DNA of 64,000 bases, from NCBI GenBank assembly GCA_963760125.1, contig CAVXBV010000006.1, forward strand, positions 62,001 through 126,000, in the 5' to 3' direction. The translations under genes were made by a program, and so were the position numbers. Positions 8,850 through 19,707 of this stretch are shown in pieces (position 1 is the stretch's first letter; the number at the start of each line of letters is the position of its first letter). The notes beneath the pieces are model-generated. The model did not search any database and was not told where the DNA came from. It saw nothing but the letters and a program-made list of their open reading frames with translations. Origin of the DNA: RYN-111 sp963760125 (lineage in GTDB: Bacteria > Actinomycetota > Actinomycetes > Mycobacteriales > SCTD01).

Positions 8850-9341
8850 ATGACGCGTCCAGACACCATCGCGCTGGCCCGGGACAAGTGGGCCGAGCAC
8901 GGCTGGCTCGACGCCGCCGAGGGCATGGCGGCGGTCACCTCGATCATGCGGGCCCAGCAGATCGTGCAGGCGCGCGTCGACGAGGTCCTGCGGCCCTACG
9001 ACCTGACCTTCGCGCGCTACGAAGTGCTGATGCTGCTGCACTTCAGCAGCCGGGGGTCGATGCCGGTGACCAAGGCGGCCCAGCGGCTGCAGGTGCACCC
9101 GACGTCCATCACCAACAGCGTCGACCGGCTCGAGGCAGCCGACCTCGTCCGGCGCCTTCCCCACCCGACCGACGGCCGAGCCACCCTCGTCGAGGTGACC
9201 GACCAGGGTCGTGAGGTCGCGTTGAAGGCGACCGAGGCCCTCAACCGCGACGTCTTCGAGCAGCCGGGGGTCGGTCCCCGGAGGGTGGCGACCCTGGTCA
9301 ACGTCCTCACCGACCTGCGGCGCACCGCCGGCGACTTCTGA
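8850..9341 (+). CDS. MarR-family transcriptional regulator
   Basis: A 163-residue winged-helix regulator. After an N-terminal helix with SIMRAQQIVQARVDEVL come LTFARYEVLMLLHFSSRGSMPV and the recognition-helix region HPTSITNSVDRLEAADLVRR, then the wing DGRATLVEVTDQG. Many members are repressors released by CoA thioesters or aromatic acids. It starts four bases after the icmF stop, so it is almost certainly cotranscribed with icmF. It is the best candidate for binding the duplicated ACGT-N2-ACGT sites between icmF and the divergent operon, making this a self-contained regulated module. That assignment rests on position only. Confidence 0.9.
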   Translation: MTRPDTIALARDKWAEHGWLDAAEGMAAVTSIMRAQQIVQARVDEVLRPYDLTFARYEVLMLLHFSSRGSMPVTKAAQRLQVHPTSITNSVDRLEAADLVRRLPHPTDGRATLVEVTDQGREVALKATEALNRDVFEQPGVGPRRVATLVNVLTDLRRTAGDF

Positions 9342-9533
9342 GACCGGAAGGCCCGCGCGGCACCAGCCCGGCCGCGGGGCACCTGGCCGCCCCAGCACGG
9401 CACGGGCCCCGTCCGCAGCGAGGCACAACAGCAACGCCGGTCAGCCTTGTGCCGGACGCCGACGCTCAAGGCATCCCGACCCACCTGAGCTCGGTTGCCG
9501 TTGTGCTTCCCTCGCGGTTCAGCGCGTCAGCCC

Positions 9534-9539
9534 TAGGCT
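9534..9539 (+). promoter_or_regulatory. -10 element of a predicted leaderless transcript
   Basis: TAGGCT ends six bases before the GTG at 9546, so the predicted transcription start coincides with the start codon. No Shine-Dalgarno sequence is visible. The 204 bases from 9342 to 9545 otherwise hold no recognisable feature. Confidence 0.6.
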
Positions 9540-9545
9540 GCCCTC

Positions 9546-10607
9546 GTGATCGAGGACCGCACGCAGCCGTCGGACCGAGCCTGGGTCGTCGAGGCGGTGC
9601 GCCGCATCGAGGCCGATGCCGACCGGAGCGCTGACACCCACCTGCTCGCGCTGCCGCTGTCGTTCGCCGGCGTCGACCTCTACCTCAAGGACGAGTCGTC
9701 CCACCCCACCGGCAGCCTCAAGCACCGGCTGGCCCGCAGCCTGGTGCTGTACGGCTTGGTGAACGGCTGGATCCACGAGGGCACGACCCTGGTCGAGGCG
9801 AGCAGCGGGTCGACGGCCGTCAGCGAGGCGCACTTCGCCCGCTTGCTGGGCTTGCCCTTCGTCGCCGTGCTCCCGCGCGCCACCAGCGCCGAGAAGGTGC
9901 AGCTCATCGCGTTCGCCGGAGGTACCTGCCACTTCGTGGACGACCCCACGACGCTGTACGCCGAAGCCGCGCGCATCGCCGCGGAGTGCGGCGGCCACTA
10001 CCTCGACCAGTTCCGCTTCGCGGAGCGAGCCACCGACTGGCGGGGCAACAACAACATCGCGGAGTCGGTCTTCGCGCAGCTGCGGTCCGAGCCGCACCCG
10101 GTGCCGACCTGGATCGTCGTGGGCGCGGGCACCGGAGGCACGAGCGCGACCTTCGGCAGATACGTCCGCTATCGAACCCACCCGACCCAGGTGTGCGTCG
10201 TCGACCCTGAGGGGTCAGCGTTCTACGACGGCTGGCGCGCCGGCAACCAGGACGCCACCGGCACGTCGTCCCGCATCGAGGGCATCGGCCGTCCGCGCAT
10301 CGAGGAGTCGTTCGTCGGCGGCGTGGTGGACCGCATGTTGCGGGTCCCCGACGCGGGCAGCATCGCCGCGGCCCGGTGGCTGCGCACCCGGACCGGCTGG
10401 TCCGCCGGCGGCAGCACCGGGACCAACCTCATCGGCGCCCTGCACCTGGCGCACGAGATGCGCGCCGCCGGCCAGCAGGGATCGATCGTCACGCTGCTGT
10501 GCGACCGCGGCGACCGCTACGTCGACTCGGTCTACAACGACACCTGGGTCGCCGACCACGGGATGGACCTCGAGCCCTGGACGACCTGGTTGAACGACCG
10601 CACCTGA
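9546..10607 (+). CDS. PLP-dependent cysteine synthase family protein
   Basis: A 353-residue fold-type II PLP enzyme of the cysteine synthase/cystathionine beta-synthase group. Lys in HPTGSLKHRLA (about residue 58) should form the Schiff base. SSGSTAVSEA resembles the substrate loop, and VGAGTGGTSATFGRY is the phosphate-binding Gly/Thr loop. GGSTGTN near the C-terminus binds the pyridine ring side in relatives. It is longer than CysK (about 310) because of a C-terminal extension typical of the 'PLP-dependent cysteine synthase family' seen in actinobacteria, whose true substrate is not settled. It is monocistronic, with a leaderless-type promoter and GTG start, and convergent with ppc. Confidence 0.85.
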   Translation: MIEDRTQPSDRAWVVEAVRRIEADADRSADTHLLALPLSFAGVDLYLKDESSHPTGSLKHRLARSLVLYGLVNGWIHEGTTLVEASSGSTAVSEAHFARLLGLPFVAVLPRATSAEKVQLIAFAGGTCHFVDDPTTLYAEAARIAAECGGHYLDQFRFAERATDWRGNNNIAESVFAQLRSEPHPVPTWIVVGAGTGGTSATFGRYVRYRTHPTQVCVVDPEGSAFYDGWRAGNQDATGTSSRIEGIGRPRIEESFVGGVVDRMLRVPDAGSIAAARWLRTRTGWSAGGSTGTNLIGALHLAHEMRAAGQQGSIVTLLCDRGDRYVDSVYNDTWVADHGMDLEPWTTWLNDRT

Positions 10608-10643
10608 CGCTGATCGCCTACGGGGCAGGGACCGCAAAGATCG

Positions 10644-13319
<2,676 letters not shown>

Positions 13320-13344
13320 CGGGGCATTCTCCCCGGTGCAGGGA

Positions 13345-14247
13345 TCACGCCGTGACGGGGCGGCGCGCCTGCTGCTTGGCGACTCGGGCATCGATCTCCG
13401 CGAGCACGGCGGCGAGCTGGTCGCGGACCGCCTCGGCCGCGGGCGGCAGGTCGCGTTCGAAGACGTCCCAGAACCGCAGCAGCGGACTGAGAACCTGCTC
13501 GCGATGGACGGCGAGGTCGTAGATGCCGGCGCGCGCGACGATCGCGGCGCGTCGGACGAAGCCGGGGATGCCGGTGCCCGGCATCTGGAACCCGACGATC
13601 TCGGTGGTCAGGGCGGTGAGGGCGGCCACCGGGTCGAGCTCGAGGGCTGCGAGGAACAGGTCGCGGTAGAGGACCATGTGCAGGTTCTCGTCGGTGCTGA
13701 TGCGCGCGAGCAGCTTGTCGAGGCCGGGGTCGTCGCTGAAGCGCCCGGTGTTGCGGTGGGCCACACGGGTCGCGAGCTCCTGCATGGCGACGTAGGCGAT
13801 GACGCGCAGGCCGTCGCGGTCACCGGCGCTGAAGCCGCCCGACACCGTCGCCATCCGCTCGTCCTCGAGGACCACCGGGTCCACGGACCGGGTGACGGTG
13901 AGGTAGTCGCGCAGTGCGATCGCGTGACGGCCCTCCTCGGCGGTCCAGCGGTCGAGCCAGGTCTTCCAGATGTCGGTGTTACCGGTGACCCGGGAGATCT
14001 CGCCGTGGTAGCCGGGCAGGTTGTCCTCGGTCAGCAGGTTGAGCTGCACCGAGGCACGGACCTCGCGCGACAGGCGGCTCTGGCTCTCCGCGAAGGGCAG
14101 CGCGGCGAAGTCCTGGGCGTCGGCCCACGGGACGTACTCGTGGGGGTACCAGACCTGCGCGCGCTCGAGGTGGCTCGCGAAGGCCGTCTCGAGCCGGGCG
14201 GTCAGGTGCTCGGCGAGGGCCTCGGGGCGGGCGTGCAGGGTCGTCAT
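13345..14247 (-). CDS. Acyl-ACP desaturase (ferritin-like di-iron)
   Basis: A 300-residue soluble stearoyl-ACP-desaturase-type protein (DesA1/DesA2-like) that would introduce a cis double bond into acyl chains with an oxygen-activating di-iron site. Two ligand motifs are visible: EEGRH in WTAEEGRHAIAL and DENLH in STDENLHMVLY. The conserved LTEDNLPGYH stretch precedes them. ATG 14247 was chosen over GTG 14280 because the protein then begins close to family N-termini. CAGGCT ends six bases upstream of it, compatible with a leaderless start; GTGGG two bases off is a poor ribosome site. The electron donor is probably a ferredoxin, and the reductase gene at 16866 could supply it, which is inference. 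Confidence 0.9.
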   Translation of the reverse strand: MTTLHARPEALAEHLTARLETAFASHLERAQVWYPHEYVPWADAQDFAALPFAESQSRLSREVRASVQLNLLTEDNLPGYHGEISRVTGNTDIWKTWLDRWTAEEGRHAIALRDYLTVTRSVDPVVLEDERMATVSGGFSAGDRDGLRVIAYVAMQELATRVAHRNTGRFSDDPGLDKLLARISTDENLHMVLYRDLFLAALELDPVAALTALTTEIVGFQMPGTGIPGFVRRAAIVARAGIYDLAVHREQVLSPLLRFWDVFERDLPPAAEAVRDQLAAVLAEIDARVAKQQARRPVTA

Positions 14248-14332
14248 CCCACAAGCCTGCCGGTCGGGGCGCTCCAGCACGACTCAGGAGTGCTCCTGTG
14301 CCCCCGGGCAGTTGTTGGAGGAAACCTCCAAC

Positions 14333-15724
14333 TCAGATGACGACCCGCTGGCCCAGGACCGCGACCTCGATGAGCTGACCGAGCTCGAACTGCACCATCC
14401 GCGCCCCGTCGGTGAGCACCGTGGCCTCGGTGGTGGGCAGACCCAGGCTCGAGGACGGTCCGCCGAGCTCCTCGTAGCGGTCGCGGATCGCCCCGGGGAC
14501 CAGGCGCACGGCGCCCGGAGTGAGGTAGAGACCGCCGCCGACGAACTGCTGGCGGCCGTCGACCTGCTCGGTCGTCGGCAGGCCCTCCTGCGAGCGGAGC
14601 CCGCCGTCGGCCAGCCAGCGCGTCAGCACCGCGCCGCGCAGCGCGTGGGCGCCGGTGACTGCGGTGTGCAGGATCCGGCCCTTCGCGAACTGCTGCTCGG
14701 TCACCCCCTTGGCGATGCTCCGGGCGTCGCCGACCGGGACACCCAGGGCCCCCTTTGCCAGTCCGGCGGCGAGATAGCGCTGGTAGACAGCGCCGGTGAC
14801 GGCGTGCGTCCCGTGCTCGCGCGTGGTGGACGCGTACCCCTTCTGGAAGCGCTGGCCCCACCCGCCGGGGATGGCCTCTTCCGGACCGAGCGGAAGCCCG
14901 AGGTCACCGGACGCGCCGCCCAGCCGTCGCCACAACCCAGCGATCTGACTGCTGCGGCCGTCGGCGAGAGCCTGCAGCGTGCCCAGGCTGCAGCACAGCC
15001 GGTTGCGGTCGACCGTACCGACGATGCCGGGGACGCTTCCGCTGCTGGAGTACTGCCAGAAGGTCCACTGCGACCAGCCGGCGACCGGGGCCGGCGCCTT
15101 GTCGGCGTAGCGGGCGAGCCAGAGCGGGTAGGCACCGAAGGAGGTGTTGTTGGCCATCGCGTGCTGCCAGAAGTAGACGTAGGTGTAGAGGATCGGGGTC
15201 CGCCCGGTGCGGGCCTCGACGGCGTCCAGGAAGCGGTGTGCCCAGGCGGCCAGGGCGACAGGACCGAGACCGCCGTCGGTCTCGAGGTCGAGCACGATGC
15301 CGAGGTTGTTGGCCTCTCGCGTCGACCCGACCGTCTGCACCACGAGCGCGGCCTGCGCCTCCGGGTTCGAGGAGGGGTCGGCGTAGTGGTACGCGCCGCG
15401 CACCATGCCGGCGCGGCCGGCCGAGGCCCACTCGCGGGCGAACCAGGGATCCACCCGGTTGCTGCCCCCGGTCGCCTTGAGGAAGGCGAAGGTCTGGCCC
15501 GAGCGCTTCACCGCGCCCCAGTCGATCGCGCGCCCGTCGTCGTGCTGGTACTTCGAGACGTCGATGCCTTGGACCACCGGAGCCGCGGACGACACCGGGG
15601 CCGGCGCGAGAGCCAGCCCGGCGAGCAGAAGGAGCGGAACCAGGACGCGGGGGGTGATCAGGCGCACACCCGTCCAACGGCGGGCAGCGCCAGAGGACAC
15701 GGGCTGGGTCGAGGCGGGCTGCAC
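14333..15724 (-). CDS. Secreted GH25 lysozyme with LGFP repeats
   Basis: A 463-residue exported protein. A signal segment (about residues 22-47, ending SSAAPV) is followed by a glycoside hydrolase 25 domain (about 50-250): GIDVSKYQ at its start, AFLKATGG, and VLDLETDGG, whose Asp-x-Glu is the catalytic pair of GH25 muramidases. Residues about 260-463 hold four LGFP-type repeats (LGLPLG, LGVPVG, EGLPTT and LGLPTT cores), which bind the cell wall in mycolata and other actinobacteria. It should cleave peptidoglycan or act in wall remodelling. GTG start; CATCCT ends six bases before it and no Shine-Dalgarno is seen. The gene on its upstream side (15762) also encodes a secreted enzyme on the same strand, 37 bases away. 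Confidence 0.88.
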   Translation of the reverse strand: MQPASTQPVSSGAARRWTGVRLITPRVLVPLLLLAGLALAPAPVSSAAPVVQGIDVSKYQHDDGRAIDWGAVKRSGQTFAFLKATGGSNRVDPWFAREWASAGRAGMVRGAYHYADPSSNPEAQAALVVQTVGSTREANNLGIVLDLETDGGLGPVALAAWAHRFLDAVEARTGRTPILYTYVYFWQHAMANNTSFGAYPLWLARYADKAPAPVAGWSQWTFWQYSSSGSVPGIVGTVDRNRLCCSLGTLQALADGRSSQIAGLWRRLGGASGDLGLPLGPEEAIPGGWGQRFQKGYASTTREHGTHAVTGAVYQRYLAAGLAKGALGVPVGDARSIAKGVTEQQFAKGRILHTAVTGAHALRGAVLTRWLADGGLRSQEGLPTTEQVDGRQQFVGGGLYLTPGAVRLVPGAIRDRYEELGGPSSSLGLPTTEATVLTDGARMVQFELGQLIEVAVLGQRVVI

Positions 15725-15761
15725 CGGGCAAGGATGTCATGGCGGTGGAGCCAGGTTTGGA

Positions 15762-16607
15762 TCAGGCCTGGCGCGCCTCGAGCTCGCGGAACAGGCTCAC
15801 GGCCTGGTCGAGGTGCGCCCGGTCGGGTGCAGGGGCGAACGTGCTGCGGAAGTCACCCGCCCCCCCACGCCAGAGCGCGTAGACCTCGGCGAAGTCACCG
15901 GCCGGGGAGGCGTAGTCCGAGGTGCCGTTGCGCGGGTACCACGGCGCGGTGCTCCCGACGCGGTCCCGCAGCTCGAGGTAGCGCTGCCGGTCGCGGTCGG
16001 ACAGCGTCGTGTAGTCCAGCACGTGACCGAGTTCGTGGGCCAGCGTGATCCGCAGCTCCGCCGGGGTGTCGGAAGAACGCACCCAGAGGGTCACCCGTCG
16101 GGCGGCGCTGTCGGCCAGGCCCTGGTTCGTGCCGGCGTAGACGCGTACGTCGAGGCGCCAGCCGGTGGGGAGGGCGTGGTGCAGGGAGTTGTACGCCGCA
16201 CGGCCGCGCCTTTCGGCCTCCGCTGCGGTGAACGGGGCCGGACGGGCGGCAGCCCGGGCAGCCGGCTGGGCGGCCGGCTGGGCGGCAGGAGCCCGGCGCG
16301 CAGCACGCGCGGCCTTGCCCTTGTCAGGACGCGCCGGCGCTGTGGCGGGTGTCGCCTTCGGGACTGGCTTGCGGACCGGAACCGGTGCGACCGTCGGACG
16401 CACCACGGGGGGTGCCGCGACGGGCCCCGGGAGCGGGAGGACCACGACGATCGGGCTGGCGTCGCCGGCGAGGACGACCGGAGTGACGGTCCGGTGGACA
16501 GTCAGGTCGGTCAGGTCGGAGATGAGGGCGCCGGCGAGGGAGGTGACCCCGACCAGAGCGGCACCAAGGAGCCGACGGGTCGCGCGGGAGGGAGCGTGCG
16601 AGTGCAT
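15762..16607 (-). CDS. Secreted zinc metallopeptidase-like protein
   Basis: A 281-residue protein with a signal/anchor segment near residues 12-32. A Pro/Ala/Lys-rich disordered linker (about 55-120) contains AAQPAAQPAARAAARPAP. The C-terminal domain has HELGHVLDY, the HExxH zinc motif, and a downstream Glu in GDFAEVYALW that could be the third ligand, as in gluzincins. Substrate unknown; the exported wall-facing architecture and the neighbouring lysozyme suggest envelope work. ATG at 16607. The AGG before it is part of an 8-bp hairpin, and a long structured leader precedes it. Confidence 0.72.
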   Translation of the reverse strand: MHSHAPSRATRRLLGAALVGVTSLAGALISDLTDLTVHRTVTPVVLAGDASPIVVVLPLPGPVAAPPVVRPTVAPVPVRKPVPKATPATAPARPDKGKAARAARRAPAAQPAAQPAARAAARPAPFTAAEAERRGRAAYNSLHHALPTGWRLDVRVYAGTNQGLADSAARRVTLWVRSSDTPAELRITLAHELGHVLDYTTLSDRDRQRYLELRDRVGSTAPWYPRNGTSDYASPAGDFAEVYALWRGGAGDFRSTFAPAPDRAHLDQAVSLFRELEARQA

Positions 16608-16611
16608 GGTG

Positions 16612-16715
16612 GCCTGCTTCGGAGGAAGTCAGGTCGGTCTCGCCACTCGCTCCCCGCCCCCGCTGGGCGACCGTGCTTCTCCGTGCAGGCTCAGGGCCTG
16701 TCGGTGGGGCGGGGA
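16612..16715 (-). other. Structured 5' leader of the metallopeptidase gene
   Basis: The 258 bases between 16608 and 16865 contain no gene but strong pairing potential. TCCCCGCCCC (16651-16660) pairs perfectly with GGGGCGGGGA (16706-16715), enclosing smaller hairpins including CAGGC/GCCTG. Next to the start codon, CCTGCTTC (16613-16620) pairs with GAAG(T)CAGG (16625-16633), hiding the only AGG near the ATG. This looks like a cis-regulatory leader, but I do not recognise a known riboswitch consensus in it. Confidence 0.4.
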
Positions 16716-16865
16716 CGGATCATCGCGTCCTCCGGGAGTGGCCCGGTCCGGCTCGGGGGCGTCCCCGAGGTGATCATCAGCATGTAGTCACTCTGCGTCA
16801 CACTCAACCGGCCAGATGGCGCAATCTCCCCGCTGCGGCCCTCCGCCATTCACGCAGGGTGAGGA

Positions 16866-18290
16866 TCAGCGTTCGCTGCGGGCCGCGCGGGTCATCTCGT
16901 CCTTGTCCACGACCTTGACCCGCACCCGGGGGGCCAGGACCCCGTCCTTGCCGGCGACATCACCGTGCTCGGCGGACCAGGACGCGCCGAGGGACTTCTC
17001 GTGGGCGTCCAGGGCGTACCAGCCCTCCCACGTCGTGTAGCGGATGCCGCGGCCGTCGAGGAACTCCGTGACGGCCTGCTCGTCGGGCTCGGCCGCCGGC
17101 GGCGTGGTGGGCAGGTCCTCCAGCAGGGAACCGACGGTCTCGATGGCGTCGCCCTTGGTGTGGCCGATGAGGCCGACCGGTCCGCGCTTGATCCAGCCGT
17201 TGACGTAGATGCCCGTCAGGTGCTGACCGTCGAGGTCGAGGACCCGTCCTGCGGCGTGCGGGATGACGTGGTCGCGGGTGTTCCAGGGCAGGCCCGGCAG
17301 CTCGCTCGAGCGGTAGCCCACGCAGCGGTAGACCGCCTGGACCGGCCAGTCGTTGATCGTCCCCGTGCCCGTGACGTTGCCGTCACCGGTGAGCTCGGTC
17401 CGCTCGGTCCGGAAGCCCTCGACGCGCCCGTCGCCGTACACCTCGACCGGGCTCTCGAAGAAGTGCAGGAACAGCTTGCGCGGGCGCTCGCCCAGCCCCT
17501 GCTCGGCGGTGCGCATCGCGTAGCGCTCCAGCTCGCGCACGACCAGCTTGGTCTGGTTGTCGCTGTTGATCGCCGCGACGCTGCCGTCGTCGTACTCGAT
17601 GTCCTCGGGCGCGACGATGACCTCGACGTTCGGGCTGTGGTCGAGCTCGCGCAGCTCGAGCGGGGTGAACTTCGCCTGCGCGGGGCCGCGGCGGGCGAAC
17701 ACGTGCACCTGCTCGACCGGGCTCGCCTTCAGCGCCTCGTAGACATTGGCCGGGATCTCGGTGACGAGCAGCTCGTCGGCGGTCTTGGAGAGCATCCGCG
17801 CGACGTCGAGACCGACGTTCCCGGCGCCGATCACGGCGATGCTGCGGGCCTCCAGCGGCCACTCCCGCGGCACGTCAGGGTGACCGTCGAACCAGGACAC
17901 GAAGTCGGCGCCGCCGAAGCTGCCCGGCAGGTCGATGCCCGGGATGTCGAGATCGCGGTCCTTCTCGGCGCCGGTCGTGAAGACCACGGCGTCGTAGAAG
18001 CGCTGCAGGTCCTCGAGCTTGAGGTCCACGCCGTACTCCACGTTGCCGAACAGCCGGATCTGCGGCTTGTCCAAGACCTGGTGGAGGGCGGTGATGATGC
18101 CCTTGATACGCGGGTGGTCGGGCGCGACGCCGTAGCGGATCAGCCCGAACGGCGCGGGCTGGCGCTCGAACAGGTCGATGCTCACCCCTTGCGCGGCCGG
18201 GTGGTCGGACTTCATGAGGACGTCGGCGACGTAGATGCCGGCCGGGCCAGCACCCACGATCGCGATGCGTGCCGGGCGTCCGTCCACCAC
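16866..18290 (-). CDS. fprA: FAD-dependent NADPH-ferredoxin reductase (FprA/adrenodoxin reductase family)
   Basis: A 474-residue flavoprotein moving electrons from NADPH to ferredoxin. N-terminal FAD motif IAIVGAGPAGIYVAD (residues 9-23), FGLIRYGVAPDHPRIKGI typical of adrenodoxin reductases, NADP-binding IAVIGAGNVGLDVARML, VFARRGPAQAKFT, and C-terminal IYVNGWIKRGPVGLIGHTKGDA. Mycobacterial FprA has the same architecture and length (about 455). GTG start with GGGGAG six bases upstream. Possible partners are ferredoxins serving desaturases or P450s; none is in the window. Confidence 0.93.
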   Translation of the reverse strand: MVDGRPARIAIVGAGPAGIYVADVLMKSDHPAAQGVSIDLFERQPAPFGLIRYGVAPDHPRIKGIITALHQVLDKPQIRLFGNVEYGVDLKLEDLQRFYDAVVFTTGAEKDRDLDIPGIDLPGSFGGADFVSWFDGHPDVPREWPLEARSIAVIGAGNVGLDVARMLSKTADELLVTEIPANVYEALKASPVEQVHVFARRGPAQAKFTPLELRELDHSPNVEVIVAPEDIEYDDGSVAAINSDNQTKLVVRELERYAMRTAEQGLGERPRKLFLHFFESPVEVYGDGRVEGFRTERTELTGDGNVTGTGTINDWPVQAVYRCVGYRSSELPGLPWNTRDHVIPHAAGRVLDLDGQHLTGIYVNGWIKRGPVGLIGHTKGDAIETVGSLLEDLPTTPPAAEPDEQAVTEFLDGRGIRYTTWEGWYALDAHEKSLGASWSAEHGDVAGKDGVLAPRVRVKVVDKDEMTRAARSER

Positions 18291-18412
18291 TCTGTGCTCC
18301 CCGAGGTCCGTCGTGATCTCTCAGGGTGCAACGCGAAGGTGCCGGAAAGCGATTCCCACAGGCCCGCTGTGACCGACCTCTCACCCGCCCCCTGACCTGC
18401 TAGACCGGTCGG

Positions 18413-18883
18413 GTGACCGACCGTCAGCGCTCCCGGGTGTACGCCGCCGAGGACGCCTGGGCGCTGCTGCTGGACGCGGCCCGGCGCGGCGCCCCCCGCG
18501 CTGTGGTCGCAGGTTCGAGCGTCCTCCTCCCGCAAGAGCGGCACTTCGGCACGCTGGAGGCGGCGCAGGCGTACGCCGTGACGGTGCTGCCCGACCTTCC
18601 GCCGGTGCGGATCAGGCGGCGTCGGGGACCGGCCCAGGCGCACTGGGAGGCCCCGGGCACGATCGCGCTTCCCGTGCCGGAGCGTGGCACCCCGTGGGCG
18701 CTGCGCGAGAGCGTGCTGCTGCACGAGCTGGCCCACCACGCGGCTTTCCACAGGGACGGGGCCGCTGACCACGGCCCGACGTACGTGTCCCGCATGCTGG
18801 AGCTCGTCGGGCAGGTGCTCGGCCCCGAGGCGGCGCTGGCCCTGCGGGTGGAGTACGGCGAACGGGGCGTGACGGGTGACTGA
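18413..18883 (+). CDS. TIGR04338-type putative metallohydrolase
   Basis: A 156-residue protein with HELAHH (a zinc HExxH motif) in ESVLLHELAHHAAFH at about residues 102-116, followed by HGPTYVSRMLELV. This matches the small actinobacterial TIGR04338 family of unknown substrate, which is usually encoded beside a DUF2786 gene as it is here. The start GTG lies six bases after TAGACC (18401-18406), a near-consensus -10, so translation may be leaderless. The downstream DUF2786 gene overlaps by eight bases. Confidence 0.8.
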   Translation: MTDRQRSRVYAAEDAWALLLDAARRGAPRAVVAGSSVLLPQERHFGTLEAAQAYAVTVLPDLPPVRIRRRRGPAQAHWEAPGTIALPVPERGTPWALRESVLLHELAHHAAFHRDGAADHGPTYVSRMLELVGQVLGPEAALALRVEYGERGVTGD

Positions 18884-19628
18884 GCGGGTGCTGGACAAGA
18901 TCGGCAAGCTCCTGGCGCAGGCGGAGGGCACCGACAACGAGCACGAGGCCGACGCGTTCGTGACCCGGGCGCAGGAGCTCGCGACGACCTACGCCGTCGA
19001 CCTGGAGCTGGCGCGGTCCCGACAGGCAGCCCGGCGGTTGCGGTCGGCAGAGGACTCCTTCGAGCAGCGTCGCCTGCGCATCGGCGAGCGAGGGGCCCGC
19101 GGCAACCGCCAGCTCGTGGTGCTCTACCTCGTCGTCGCCCAGGCCAACGACGTGCTGGTCAACGTCGCGACCGACTCGACGTTCGTGCTCGGCTTCGGCT
19201 ACCCGGCCGACCTCGACGTCGTCGAGCAGCTGTGGGCGTCGCTCGCCACGCAGATGGCCACGTCGGGCGCGCGCCGACTGCGTGCCGGCGAGCACCGGGC
19301 CGAGGGGGTGGCCGCCGTCACCTGGCGGCTGTCGTTCTACGAGGGCTGGGTGCACGCCGTGCAGGCGCGCCTGGTCGCCGCCCGCGAGCGCGCGATGGCG
19401 CAGGTCCGCCCCTCCGACGGGCAGCCGGGCGCCGCCCTCGTGCTGCGGGAGAAGGCTGAGCGGGTCAAGGCCTTCCACGACGGCGCCTCCGAGGCGCGCG
19501 GCTCCTGGCGGGGCAACCAGCGCGGCGATCGTCAGGTGAGCGGTGGTGCCTGGCGGGCCGGCGAGCGCGACGGCCGGCAGGCGCGGCTCGGCGAGCCCGA
19601 GCTGCGCGACAAGCGGGCACTGGGCTGA
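18876..19628 (+). CDS. DUF2786 domain protein
   Basis: A 250-residue protein. The N-terminal MTERVLDKIGKLLAQAEGTDNEHEADAF-type segment is the DUF2786 signature (helical, about 40 residues). The middle resembles the conserved partner region of this family, and the tail (from about residue 200) is Arg/Gly-rich and probably disordered. Function unknown. Its GTG start overlaps the metallohydrolase stop within GTGACTGA, so the two are translationally coupled. In phage and actinobacterial relatives the domain is often near nucleic-acid or peptidase genes, but I make no functional claim. Confidence 0.8.
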   Translation: MTERVLDKIGKLLAQAEGTDNEHEADAFVTRAQELATTYAVDLELARSRQAARRLRSAEDSFEQRRLRIGERGARGNRQLVVLYLVVAQANDVLVNVATDSTFVLGFGYPADLDVVEQLWASLATQMATSGARRLRAGEHRAEGVAAVTWRLSFYEGWVHAVQARLVAARERAMAQVRPSDGQPGAALVLREKAERVKAFHDGASEARGSWRGNQRGDRQVSGGAWRAGERDGRQARLGEPELRDKRALG

Positions 19629-19707
19629 CTGGTCTGTCCCCTTTCTGCTGGTCACCCGTGGCCCTAGAGTCCGAAGCGGGCACCTGGGGCGGTGACGGGG
19701 GGCGAGC

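Noticed and set aside
16608..16865. c-di-AMP (ydaO-type) riboswitch
   Set aside because: Context was suggestive, but I could not find the conserved GAAUCC/GGAACC-type elements, so I kept only a structured leader.
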